From assembly GCA_004553095.1 (NCBI GenBank), contig SFMJ01000028.1, forward strand, positions 1 through 13,802: a stretch of 13,802 nucleotides of DNA, in the 5' to 3' direction. Source of the DNA: Bacteroidales bacterium (GTDB taxonomy: Bacteria; Bacteroidota; Bacteroidia; Bacteroidales; Muribaculaceae). The notes beneath the pieces are model-generated. The model saw nothing but the letters and a program-made list of their open reading frames with translations, was not told the origin of the DNA and ran no database searches. Positions 6,908 through 13,802 of this stretch are shown in pieces. Each line of letters begins with the position of its first letter. Within the stretch, counting starts at the first letter, position 1. The position numbers and the translations under genes were made by a program.

Positions 6908-8458
6908 ATGGCAAATCACGAACTTAGCGAACAAGAGATCGTGCGTCGTAACAGCATGAACACGATGCGCGAGCGAGGCATAGAGCCCTATCCCGCAGCA
7001 GAATATGTAGTAACCGGTCACACAGCCGAGATCAAGGAAAACTTCAAAGATGGCGAAGAGCCTCTACGCGAAGTGTCGGTGGCAGGACGCATCATGAGCC
7101 GACGCATCATGGGCAAAGCCTCCTTCATGGAGCTCCAGGATGCCGATGGTCGTATCCAGGTATATGTATCTCGCGATGACATCTGTCCCGGCGAAGATAA
7201 GGAGTTCTATAATGTCGTATTCAAGAAACTCCTCGACATAGGCGACTTCATCGGCGTGAAGGGCTTCGTGTTCCGCACCCAGATGGGAGAGATCACCATC
7301 CACGCCCAGGAGATTACCGTCCTCTCCAAGAGCCTCCGTCCCCTCCCTATCGTTAAGTTCAAAGATGGCAAGGCCTACGACGCATTTACCGACCCCGAGC
7401 TCCGCTATCGTCAGCGTTATGTCGACCTGGTGGTGAATCCCGGTGTGCGCGACATCTTCGTAAAGCGCAACAAAATGTTCAACTCGATGCGCGAGTATTT
7501 CAATCAGCATGGTTACTTCGAAGTGGAGACTCCGGTGCTTCAGCCCATCCCCGGCGGCGCCTCGGCACGTCCCTTCATCACACACCATAATGCGCTCGAC
7601 ATCCCCCTCTATCTTCGTATCGCCAATGAGCTCTATCTCAAGCGTCTGATCGTCGGCGGTTTCGAGGGTGTATATGAGTTCTCGCGCAACTTCCGCAACG
7701 AAGGTATGGACCGCACCCACAATCCGGAGTTCACCTGCATGGAGATATATGTGGCTTATAAGGACTATAACTGGATGATGAAGTTCACCGAGACCATGCT
7801 CGAGAAGATCTGCATGGATGTCAACGGCACCACCAAGATTCAGGTCGGCGACAACGAGATTGATTTCAAGGCTCCCTATCGTCGCATCACCATGACCGAT
7901 GCAATTCTGGAGAAGACCGGCTTCGACATCACCGGCAAGAGCGAAGAAGAGCTACGCGCCTTCTGCCGTCAGGCCGGCATCGAGACCGACCCCTCTATGG
8001 GCAAGGGTAAGCTCATCGACGAGATCTTCGGCGAGAAGTGTGAAGGCACATACATCCAGCCCACCTTCATCATCGACTATCCCATCGAGATGTCGCCGCT
8101 GACCAAGCGTCATCGCAACAATCCCGAGCTCACAGAGCGCTTCGAACTTATGGTCAATGGCAAGGAACTCGCCAACGCATATTCCGAGCTCAACGACCCG
8201 ATCGACCAGTATGAGCGATTCGTCGACCAGATGCGACTCGCTGACAAGGGCGACGACGAGGCGATGATCATCGACGGTGACTTCATCCGCGCCCTCGAAT
8301 ATGGCATGCCCCCCACATCGGGTATGGGCATCGGCATGGACCGTCTCGCCATGCTTCTCACCGGCCAAACCGCCATCCAGGAGGTGCTCCTCTTCCCGCA
8401 GATGCGCCCCGAGAAGAAGCAACAACAGAAAGAGAACGAAGAGACTGCCGAAGAGTAA
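6908..8458 (+). CDS. lysS: Lysyl-tRNA synthetase, class II
   Basis: Charges tRNA-Lys with lysine in the cytoplasm using ATP. The 516-residue protein has the usual class II LysRS layout. An N-terminal OB-fold anticodon-binding domain lies at about 57-150 (VSVAGRIMSRRIMGKASFMELQD onward). The class II catalytic core follows, with motif 2 FRNEGMDRTHNPEFT (262-276, ATP-binding Arg263 and Glu265) and motif 3 GMGIGMDRLAML (472-483, Arg479). The C-terminus is a short charged tail rich in Lys, Gln and Glu. The ATG at 6908 opens into MANHELSEQEIVRR, typical of bacterial LysRS; no Shine-Dalgarno sequence is present. gpsA begins 45 nt after the stop with no terminator or promoter between, so they are probably co-transcribed. 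Identification is secure. Confidence 0.97.
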   Translation: MANHELSEQEIVRRNSMNTMRERGIEPYPAAEYVVTGHTAEIKENFKDGEEPLREVSVAGRIMSRRIMGKASFMELQDADGRIQVYVSRDDICPGEDKEFYNVVFKKLLDIGDFIGVKGFVFRTQMGEITIHAQEITVLSKSLRPLPIVKFKDGKAYDAFTDPELRYRQRYVDLVVNPGVRDIFVKRNKMFNSMREYFNQHGYFEVETPVLQPIPGGASARPFITHHNALDIPLYLRIANELYLKRLIVGGFEGVYEFSRNFRNEGMDRTHNPEFTCMEIYVAYKDYNWMMKFTETMLEKICMDVNGTTKIQVGDNEIDFKAPYRRITMTDAILEKTGFDITGKSEEELRAFCRQAGIETDPSMGKGKLIDEIFGEKCEGTYIQPTFIIDYPIEMSPLTKRHRNNPELTERFELMVNGKELANAYSELNDPIDQYERFVDQMRLADKGDDEAMIIDGDFIRALEYGMPPTSGMGIGMDRLAMLLTGQTAIQEVLLFPQMRPEKKQQQKENEETAEE

Positions 8459-8503
8459 TCTCTTCCGATCATCCACATTTCTGATCACCTCAAGAATCTT
8501 ATC

Positions 8504-9505
8504 ATGAACTCAATGGGTAATATAGCAGTGGTGGGCAGCGGCAGCTGGGCGACAGCCCTTGCCAAGTTGCTGCTCGACAACTGTGACCGGATCGTATGGT
8601 TCGTGCGCCGACGAGATCGCATCCACGATTTCATCAAATATGGCCATAACCCGGTCTACCTGTCTGATATATCTTTAGACACATCGCGTATCCATTTCAC
8701 CGACGACATCAACGAGGCATGCAGCCACGCCGATACGCTGGTATTGGTGGTGCCCTCCCCCTATCTCAAAGAGACTATCGATCGGATCACGGTCGATATC
8801 TCCGAGAAGCGGGTGGTATCGGCAGTCAAGGGCATCGTGCCCGAATCGGATATGATCGTATCAGACTATGTCTGCCACCGATTTGGCTGTCGACAGGAGA
8901 ATATGCTCGTGATCGGCGGCCCATGCCATGCCGAGGAGGTGGCTCTCGACCGGCTGAGTTATCTCACCATAGGCTGTCGCGACATCGAGAAGGCTCACGA
9001 CTTCGCCACACTGCTCGATGGCAAAAAACTCAACACCATCCTCTCGCAAGATGTCGACGGCATCGAATATGCCGCCGTGCTCAAGAATGTCTACGCCATA
9101 GCCGCCGGAATCCTGCATGGGCTGAAGAATGGCGACAATTTTCAGGCCATGATGGTGAGCAATGCCATCAGAGAGATGGCACGCTTCGTCGAAGCGATCT
9201 CCCCTCTTGAGGGTCGCGACATCTGCCGCTCCGCCTATCTGGGCGACCTGCTCGTCACCGCCTATAGCCGCTTCTCGCGCAATCACAATTTCGGCTCCAT
9301 GATCGGCAAAGGATATAGCGTCAAGGCCGCCAAGATGGAGATGGAGATGGTGGCGGAAGGTTATTATGGCACGGAGTGCATCTATCGCATCAATCGCAGC
9401 CGGGCGAAGGTCGACATGCCGATACTCGACTGTGTATATGACATCCTCTACAAGAACGTGCGCCCCTCCAAGGCTATCGAAACCATCATCGGCACATTCA
9501 CCTAA
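8504..9505 (+). CDS. gpsA: Glycerol-3-phosphate dehydrogenase [NAD(P)+]
   Basis: Reduces dihydroxyacetone phosphate to sn-glycerol-3-phosphate, the backbone precursor of phospholipids. The 333-residue protein has an N-terminal Rossmann fold with dinucleotide motif VVGSGSWATALA (from residue 9, Gly11-x-Gly13), then AVKGI, GGPCHAEEV, the catalytic lysine Lys194 in VLKNVYAIAAGI, and the family signature GDLLVTAYSRFSRNHNFG. Start choice is slightly ambiguous: the ATG at 8504 gives MNSMGNIAVVG, and an ATG three codons later (8513) is equally plausible because the fold begins there. It sits between lysS (45-nt gap) and pgi (49-nt gap) in a probable operon. Through its product it links glycolytic triose phosphate to the membrane lipid synthesis that acpP-fabF also feeds. 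Identification is secure. Confidence 0.96.
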   Translation: MNSMGNIAVVGSGSWATALAKLLLDNCDRIVWFVRRRDRIHDFIKYGHNPVYLSDISLDTSRIHFTDDINEACSHADTLVLVVPSPYLKETIDRITVDISEKRVVSAVKGIVPESDMIVSDYVCHRFGCRQENMLVIGGPCHAEEVALDRLSYLTIGCRDIEKAHDFATLLDGKKLNTILSQDVDGIEYAAVLKNVYAIAAGILHGLKNGDNFQAMMVSNAIREMARFVEAISPLEGRDICRSAYLGDLLVTAYSRFSRNHNFGSMIGKGYSVKAAKMEMEMVAEGYYGTECIYRINRSRAKVDMPILDCVYDILYKNVRPSKAIETIIGTFT

Positions 9506-9554
9506 CCCGAAGCGAATTTTATTAGACTTAAATATTTCTAAGCATTTTTTCAAA

Positions 9555-10862
9555 ATGAAAGCACTTGAACTTAACATTGACAAAGCTCTACAATTTGCCA
9601 ATGAGCAATTTGACCAAACCAAAGGGGATGCCGCCAAGGCACTCGACGTGTTGCAACAGGGCAGCGGTGCCGGCAATGACTTCCTCGGATGGCTTCATCT
9701 TCCCTCAGAGGTCTCGGCTGAGTTGATCGATCGTATCAACGCCACAGCCAAGCGCCTGCGCGACAACTGCGACTATGTGGTGTGCATCGGCATCGGAGGC
9801 TCTTACCTCGGCGCCAAGGCTGTCATCACAGCTCTCTCCGACAATTTCGAAAGTTACTACGCTCCGACTCAGGGCTGCCCCAAGGTGGTCTTTGCCGGAC
9901 AAAACATCAGCGAAGATTATACTGCCGAATTGGAACGTCTCCTCTCGGGCAAGCGTTTCGGCATCATCGTTATCTCCAAGTCAGGCACCACTACCGAGCC
10001 TGCCATCGCCTTCCGCATCTTCAAGGAGATGCTCGAGAAGCAAGCCGGCAAGGATGCAGCCAAGGATCTGATCGTGGCAATCACCGACCGGGCCAAGGGT
10101 GCTCTCCGCACTCTCGCCACTCAAGAGGGCTATGAGACTTACGTTATCCCCGACAATGTGGGTGGACGCTTCTCGGTGCTCACTCCCGTGGGATTGCTCC
10201 CCATCGCTGTGGCAGGCCATGACATCAAGGCTCTCGTGGAGGGTGCCGTAGAGATGGAGAAGGCTACCATGGCTTCGGGCGACGACAACCTCTGCGAGGT
10301 GTATGCTCGTATGCGCAACGCCCTCTATCGCGACGGCAAGAAGATCGAGATCCTCGTCAACTTCGAGCCTAAGCTCCACTTCTTCGCCGAGTGGTGGAAG
10401 CAACTCTATGGCGAGTCTGAAGGTAAAGAGGGTAAGGGTATTTTCCCCGCTGCCGTAGACTTCACCACCGACCTCCATTCTATGGGTCAATGGATCCAGG
10501 AGGGTGAACGCACCATCTTCGAAACTGTTCTCTCTGTGGCTCAGACTCAGGAGAATCGCCTCGTGCCTCACGATGACGCCAACCTCGATGGCCTCAACTA
10601 CCTTGAAGGAAAGCGCATCGACGAAGTCAACAAGATGGCAGAACTCGGAACTCAGATGGCTCACGTGGATGGTGGTGTGCCCAACCTCCGCATAGTCCTC
10701 GACTCTCTCTGCGAAAAGACTCTCGGCAACCTGATCTATTTCTTCGAAAAGGCTTGTGGCATCAGCGGATATATGCTTAATGTCAACCCCTTCAACCAGC
10801 CCGGTGTCGAAGCTTATAAACGCAACATGTTCAAACTCCTCAAAAAGCCGGGATACTGCTAA
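9555..10862 (+). CDS. pgi: Glucose-6-phosphate isomerase (short form)
   Basis: Interconverts glucose-6-phosphate and fructose-6-phosphate at the top of glycolysis. The 435-residue length is the short form seen in Bacilli and Bacteroidota rather than the roughly 550-residue E. coli type. Visible elements are CIGIGGSYLGAKA, the phosphate-binding loop SKSGTTTE (141-148), GGRFSVLTPVGLLPIA, the catalytic glutamate Glu287 in YGESEGK, His308 in DLHSMGQW, and the C-terminal Lys422 in GVEAYKRNMF. The start is the ATG at 9555 (MKALELNIDKAL). The frame stays open upstream to 9366, but those 63 codons lie mostly inside gpsA in another frame and look like low-complexity out-of-frame translation. No promoter box lies in the 49-nt gap, so it probably depends on the lysS promoter. 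Two large inverted repeats follow the stop. Confidence 0.97.
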   Translation: MKALELNIDKALQFANEQFDQTKGDAAKALDVLQQGSGAGNDFLGWLHLPSEVSAELIDRINATAKRLRDNCDYVVCIGIGGSYLGAKAVITALSDNFESYYAPTQGCPKVVFAGQNISEDYTAELERLLSGKRFGIIVISKSGTTTEPAIAFRIFKEMLEKQAGKDAAKDLIVAITDRAKGALRTLATQEGYETYVIPDNVGGRFSVLTPVGLLPIAVAGHDIKALVEGAVEMEKATMASGDDNLCEVYARMRNALYRDGKKIEILVNFEPKLHFFAEWWKQLYGESEGKEGKGIFPAAVDFTTDLHSMGQWIQEGERTIFETVLSVAQTQENRLVPHDDANLDGLNYLEGKRIDEVNKMAELGTQMAHVDGGVPNLRIVLDSLCEKTLGNLIYFFEKACGISGYMLNVNPFNQPGVEAYKRNMFKLLKKPGYC

Positions 10863-10882
10863 GAACGCACTCCTTAAATAAA

Positions 10883-10928
10883 TTTGGGGGTCGTAGAGGT
10901 CGTATTTACGACCTTTACGACCCCCAAA
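10883..10928. repeat. Long inverted repeat 1 after pgi
   Basis: The arms 10883-10904 and 10907-10928 are complementary over 22 positions with a single G·T pair (10896/10915), an almost perfect cruciform or RNA hairpin with a tiny loop. The inner part is four 7-mers in strict 9-bp register: GGTCGTA at 10889 and 10898, then its reverse complement TACGACC at 10907 and 10916. It starts 20 nt past the pgi stop. There is no U-run on either side (CCCCCAAAAACT after it), so it is not a standard intrinsic terminator, though it may end or protect the pgi transcript. Confidence 0.85.
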
Positions 10929-10969
10929 AACTTTAAGGAACGCGCTCTTAGATCGCGTTCCTTAAAGTT
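10929..10969. repeat. Long inverted repeat 2, abutting the first
   Basis: A perfect 16-bp stem (10929-10944 with 10954-10969) and a 9-nt loop CTCTTAGAT begin at the base right after inverted repeat 1. No U-run follows (TTACTCACC). The left arm is also complementary to TCCTTAAA at 10871-10878, on the other side of inverted repeat 1, so two folds are mutually exclusive. The sequence after the pgi stop (AAGAACGCACTC from 10861) resembles AAGGAACGCGCTC from 10935, as if a repeat unit had been duplicated. Confidence 0.85.
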
Positions 10970-10991
10970 ACTCACCATTCGAACTTGCCAC

Positions 10992-11009
10992 GTTACAAAA
11001 GTGTTACAA
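10992..11009. promoter_or_regulatory. Pho-box-like 11-bp direct repeat upstream of the phosphate transporter
   Basis: GTTACAA occurs twice, at 10992-10998 and 11003-11009, with a 4-nt AAGT spacer, hence one helical turn apart. OmpR-type regulators PhoB and PhoP bind 6-7-bp direct repeats at this same 11-bp period, and the B. subtilis PhoP unit is TTAACA-like. The repeat is seen directly; the link to phosphate control rests on its layout and on the downstream PiT gene. Confidence 0.4.
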
Positions 11010-11021
11010 TTATGAAATATT

Positions 11022-11047
11022 TTTGCAACATTTTATACCTTATTTTG
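11022..11047 (+). promoter_or_regulatory. Weak candidate promoter of the phosphate transporter gene
   Basis: TTATTTTG (11040-11047) matches the -7 consensus TAnnTTTG except at its second position. TTTG at 11022-11025 is the nearest upstream box, but the 14-nt gap is shorter than the usual 19-21. A poor core promoter is what an activator-dependent gene would show, consistent with the direct repeat upstream, but the call is weak. Confidence 0.3.
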
Positions 11048-11072
11048 CGGTATAATGCAAGAATGAAATTTT

Positions 11073-13502
11073 ATGAATACACTTTTCCTTTGCATCATCG
11101 TGTTTCTCTTCCTCTTGGCAATCTTCGACTTGTCGGTGGGAGTGAGCAATGATGCTGTCAATTTCCTCAACTCTGCTCTCGGCACGAAGGCGGCAAAGTT
11201 TCGCACCATTATCACCGTGGCTTCGATCGGCGTCTTCATCGGTGCGGCGATGAGCAATGGTATGATGGATGTAGCACGACACGGTATCTTCCGTCCCGAG
11301 AATTTTAACTTCTATGAACTCATGTGCATCTTTATGGCGGTGATGGTGACCGACATAATCTTGCTCGACATCTTCAACTCTCTTGGCATGCCCACATCGA
11401 CCACCGTCTCGATGGTATTCGAACTCTTGGGAGCCACCTTCGCCATCGCTGTGGTGAAGATGGCAGGAGATGCCTCGCTCACCTTCCCCGAGCTTTTGAA
11501 CACAGGCAAGGCGCTATCGGTGATAATCGGCATCTTCCTCTCAGTGGCTATTGCCTTCGTATTCGGTACGATCGTTCAGTTCCTCACCCGCTATTTCTTC
11601 TCTTTCAATTACAAGAAGAATCTGACTTGGAAGATCGGCATTTTCGGCGGCATCTGCGCCACAGCCATCATCTACTTCCTTCTGATCAAGGGTGCGAAAG
11701 ATCTTACCTTTATGACTCCTGAGGTGAAGGGTTGGATCAAAGAGAACACCCTGCTGATATTGGGGGGATGCTTTGTCTGCTTCTCTCTGCTCATGCAGTT
11801 GCTTCACTTGCTGAAGGTGAATGTGCTGAAAGTGGTGGTGCTGATGGGCACCTTCTCCTTGGCGATGGCATTTGCCGGCAATGACTTGGTGAACTTCATC
11901 GGTGTTCCCTTGACGGGACTTGCCTCCTTCCTGGATTTTACAACCAATGGCACGGGCGATGCCCATAGCTTTATGATGGGCTCACTCAATGGCCCGTCTA
12001 ATACCCCGATAGTCTTTCTGATCGGAGCCGGACTTATCATGGTGATATCACTTGCCACCTCGCGCAAGGCTCGCAACGTGTCGAAGACGGAGATCGGGCT
12101 CGGTTCGCAGCAGGGTGGCGAGGAGATGTTCGGTTCGTCGAGGTTGGCACGTCGCTTGGTGAAGTGGGCGATTTCGATCAGTTCCTTCATCAGCCACATC
12201 ACTCCGGAGCGTATAAAGCGTCAATATGAGGAGCGCTTCAATGTCGACGATTCGATCATGGAGCGAGGCGCCGCCTTCGACTTGGTGAGAGGTTCGATCA
12301 ACTTGGTGCTTGCCGGGGCTCTGATCGCACTTGGCACGTCGCTTAAATTGCCACTTTCCACCACCTTCGTCACCTTTATGGTGGCGATGGGTACATCGCT
12401 CTCCGACAAGGCTTGGGGCAGGGAGAGTGCCGTGTTCCGCATCACGGGTGTGATCTCGGTGATCGGTGGTTGGTTCATCACTGCCGGCGCCGCCTTTATC
12501 GGGGCTTCGATAGTAGTATTGGCAATGTATTATGGCGGCCATATCGCCATGATCGTCTTGGCGATCATCACCATCGGTCTGATAATCCGCAGCAACATTC
12601 GCTTTAAGAAGAATAAACAAGAAGAGGAGGGTGATATGCTCTTCCAGACCATCCTCGCCACCAACGATGAGGAGGAGTGCTGGCAGCTCACCCATCTCTA
12701 TATCACACGTCGCCAGCAAGAGACTCTGGCTCGTATGCGCGACTATTATGCTTCGATCACCGATGGATTCATCCATGAGAACCTTGGCACACTCTCCAAG
12801 ACCGCCAAGAAGATGATGCTCGAGAAGAGGGTGATCAAGAGCAATCGTCGCAAAGAGACACTCGGCATGCGTCGTGTCAGCCGCGACACTGCCTTGGAGA
12901 AGAACACTTGGTTTCATCTCTCCAACAATTACTGTATGAGCATCCTCTACAACTTGCGCCGCATCGCCGAGATGTGTAAGGAGCATATCGAGAATAATTT
13001 CCTTCCTCTGCCTGCCGCTCATGTCGAGGAGTACAACAACCTGCGCACCGCCGTGCTGGCTCTCTATGATGATGTGCTCGCCATGATGGAGCAGAACAAT
13101 GACAATGCCATCCCCGAATTGCGCAAACGTGGCGAGGAGATGAAGAATCGCATTTCCGCCACTTATCATCATCTCTTCGGCAATATCCACTCGAGCGACA
13201 CCTCGGAGATGAGTGTGCTATATGTATATCTCGGTATGTTGCAAGAGACGCGTGAGATGGTGTCTGCTCTCCGCAAGTATCTCCGTTCATACGCCAAGCT
13301 CAATGACACCGAGTTCGACGGACGCTCTTCTGATGAGAAGAGAGTTGCACCGATTCCCGCCAACGGCTTCTATTCCGACGATGAATTGGACGAAATCGAC
13401 GATACGACCATGTCCGATATAGACAAAACTATGACCGATATAGATAAACGCAACAACAATCAAAATTACATCGAAACCCGGACAGTTGACCATCCTGTCT
13501 AA
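11073..13502 (+). CDS. PiT-family inorganic phosphate transporter fused to a PhoU-like cytoplasmic domain
   Basis: Predicted inner-membrane symporter for inorganic phosphate; PiT proteins use H+ or Na+ and often carry metal-phosphate complexes. The 809-residue protein shows both halves of the PiT inverted duplication. The paired signatures GVSNDAVN (23-30) and AGNDLVN (268-274), and the paired PTSTT (107-111) and PLSTT (427-431), mark equivalent positions in the repeats. A hydrophilic loop (about 335-395) separates the halves. Membrane segments end near residue 505. The remaining ~300 residues are soluble, charged and helical, resembling the PhoU/DUF47 regulators that are often separate neighbours of pit genes. 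The acidic tail carries a tandem 7-residue repeat (779-792). The ATG at 11073 opens directly into the first membrane helix. It appears to be a single-gene unit with its own upstream control region and a strong terminator. The PiT call is firm; the PhoU-like call is from helical pattern only. Confidence 0.9.
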   Translation: MNTLFLCIIVFLFLLAIFDLSVGVSNDAVNFLNSALGTKAAKFRTIITVASIGVFIGAAMSNGMMDVARHGIFRPENFNFYELMCIFMAVMVTDIILLDIFNSLGMPTSTTVSMVFELLGATFAIAVVKMAGDASLTFPELLNTGKALSVIIGIFLSVAIAFVFGTIVQFLTRYFFSFNYKKNLTWKIGIFGGICATAIIYFLLIKGAKDLTFMTPEVKGWIKENTLLILGGCFVCFSLLMQLLHLLKVNVLKVVVLMGTFSLAMAFAGNDLVNFIGVPLTGLASFLDFTTNGTGDAHSFMMGSLNGPSNTPIVFLIGAGLIMVISLATSRKARNVSKTEIGLGSQQGGEEMFGSSRLARRLVKWAISISSFISHITPERIKRQYEERFNVDDSIMERGAAFDLVRGSINLVLAGALIALGTSLKLPLSTTFVTFMVAMGTSLSDKAWGRESAVFRITGVISVIGGWFITAGAAFIGASIVVLAMYYGGHIAMIVLAIITIGLIIRSNIRFKKNKQEEEGDMLFQTILATNDEEECWQLTHLYITRRQQETLARMRDYYASITDGFIHENLGTLSKTAKKMMLEKRVIKSNRRKETLGMRRVSRDTALEKNTWFHLSNNYCMSILYNLRRIAEMCKEHIENNFLPLPAAHVEEYNNLRTAVLALYDDVLAMMEQNNDNAIPELRKRGEEMKNRISATYHHLFGNIHSSDTSEMSVLYVYLGMLQETREMVSALRKYLRSYAKLNDTEFDGRSSDEKRVAPIPANGFYSDDELDEIDDTTMSDIDKTMTDIDKRNNNQNYIETRTVDHPV
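13407..13448 (+). repeat. Tandem 21-bp repeat at the transporter C-terminus
   Basis: Two adjacent 21-bp units (13407-13427 and 13428-13448) encode TMSDIDK and TMTDIDK in frame. They differ at a few positions, so this is an older duplication or a length-variable acidic tail. The repeat lies outside the predicted folded domain. Confidence 0.7.
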
Positions 13503-13578
13503 CTCTGAACAGGGTCATAATCGGCAGTCTGACACCCAGGGAAGGCGACCGATCATAATCGACAAGAGGGAAACTGTC

Positions 13579-13619
13579 AAATGCAGTCACCGGCGAGACG
13601 CCGATGGCTGCATTTTTTT
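13579..13619 (+). terminator. Intrinsic terminator of the phosphate transporter gene
   Basis: Arms 13579-13595 and 13599-13615 pair over 17 positions with one mismatch (13590/13604) and one G·T pair (13587/13607). The loop is AGA and the stem runs straight into seven T residues. It lies 76 nt past the stop. The 3' UTR before it contains TCATAATCG twice (13515 and 13553) but no gene I can support. Confidence 0.93.
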
Positions 13620-13781
13620 GAATTCTGTTTTTAGAGCCCGCTACATAAGCGAATCCGACTACAAAATCTTCGCCCTAAACCTAACCGACACCATCCACCT
13701 GATCCCACCAAAATAATCAGCATTTAATGGGGTTTTTGCATTTTTTTGCTTTTATTTGTCGTTTGTTTGGGCGGTTTTTTG

Positions 13782-13789
13782 TACCTTTG
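13782..13789 (+). promoter_or_regulatory. Bacteroidota -7 promoter box at the right edge
   Basis: TACCTTTG matches TAnnTTTG exactly. TTTG words upstream at 13755, 13762 and 13766 are possible -33 boxes, though none has ideal spacing. It would drive a gene beyond the window. From the terminator at 13619 to this box I see nothing coding: the only open frame there begins inside the transporter gene, runs through the terminator and has no family character. Confidence 0.6.
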
Positions 13790-13802
13790 AAGATTGAACT
13801 GT

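Noticed and set aside
9366..9554. 63-codon N-terminal extension of pgi
   Set aside because: It lies largely inside gpsA in another frame, is Arg/Ser-rich like other shadow frames here, and Pgi homology begins at MKALELNI (9555).
11051..11056. TATAAT hexamer upstream of the transporter
   Set aside because: It resembles a proteobacterial -10 box, but Bacteroidota primary sigma factor uses TAnnTTTG, and it lies only about 17 nt from the start codon without a -35 element.
12048..13190. Long minus-strand open frame (380 codons) opposite the transporter, with others at 1655-2296, 5662-6438 and 7064-7720
   Set aside because: All are antisense to strongly recognised genes. Their His/Asp/Val-rich translations are typical mirror frames of biased coding sequence, with no recognisable family.
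13486..13716. Open frame of 76 codons after the phosphate transporter
   Set aside because: It begins inside the transporter coding region in another frame, runs straight through the intrinsic terminator at 13579-13619, and its translation shows no domain, signal or family character.

Overview
The window looks like a chromosomal segment of a Bacteroidota bacterium, most likely a gut-type Bacteroidales of the Muribaculaceae/Barnesiellaceae/Bacteroidaceae kind. The signs are Bacteroidota promoter boxes (TAnnTTTG, one with a TTTG box 20 nt upstream), almost no Shine-Dalgarno sequences ahead of clear starts, a secreted multidomain polysaccharidase with a 'YYNLQG...RGIYI' C-terminal tail, a short-form Pgi, and the lysS-gpsA-pgi order. 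I assign the family by protein character only; no search was run. All six genes are on the + strand.

Layout. (1) 1-4969: a promoter at the left edge and one very large secreted enzyme of glycoside hydrolase family 81 (endo-beta-1,3-glucanase), followed by three discoidin/CBM32-like modules with Ig-like spacers between them. (2) 4970-6780: a promoter, a structured leader of about 130 nt, acpP and fabF (acyl carrier protein and 3-oxoacyl-ACP synthase II), closed by a strong intrinsic terminator. (3) 6800-10862: a textbook Bacteroidota promoter and a probable lysS-gpsA-pgi operon (lysyl-tRNA synthetase, glycerol-3-phosphate dehydrogenase, glucose-6-phosphate isomerase; gaps of 45 and 49 nt). (4) 10863-11072: an unusual intergenic region with two abutting long inverted repeats and an 11-bp-period direct repeat resembling a Pho box. 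(5) 11073-13619: a PiT-family phosphate transporter fused to a roughly 300-residue cytoplasmic helical, PhoU-like domain, ending in a strong terminator. (6) 13620-13802: non-coding, with a promoter box at the right edge for a gene outside the window.

How the genes fit together. acpP/fabF supply acyl chains and GpsA makes sn-glycerol-3-phosphate, the two precursors of phospholipid. Pgi and GpsA both act on glycolytic intermediates. The phosphate transporter is an independent unit. The GH81 enzyme stands alone here, with no SusC/SusD pair, so its uptake partners are not visible.

I see no phage, transposon, CRISPR array, tRNA or rRNA, and no convincing new multi-gene system. The most worthwhile leads are the 10863-11009 intergenic architecture ahead of the transporter, the transporter fusion itself, the acpP leader, and the domain build of the GH81 enzyme.
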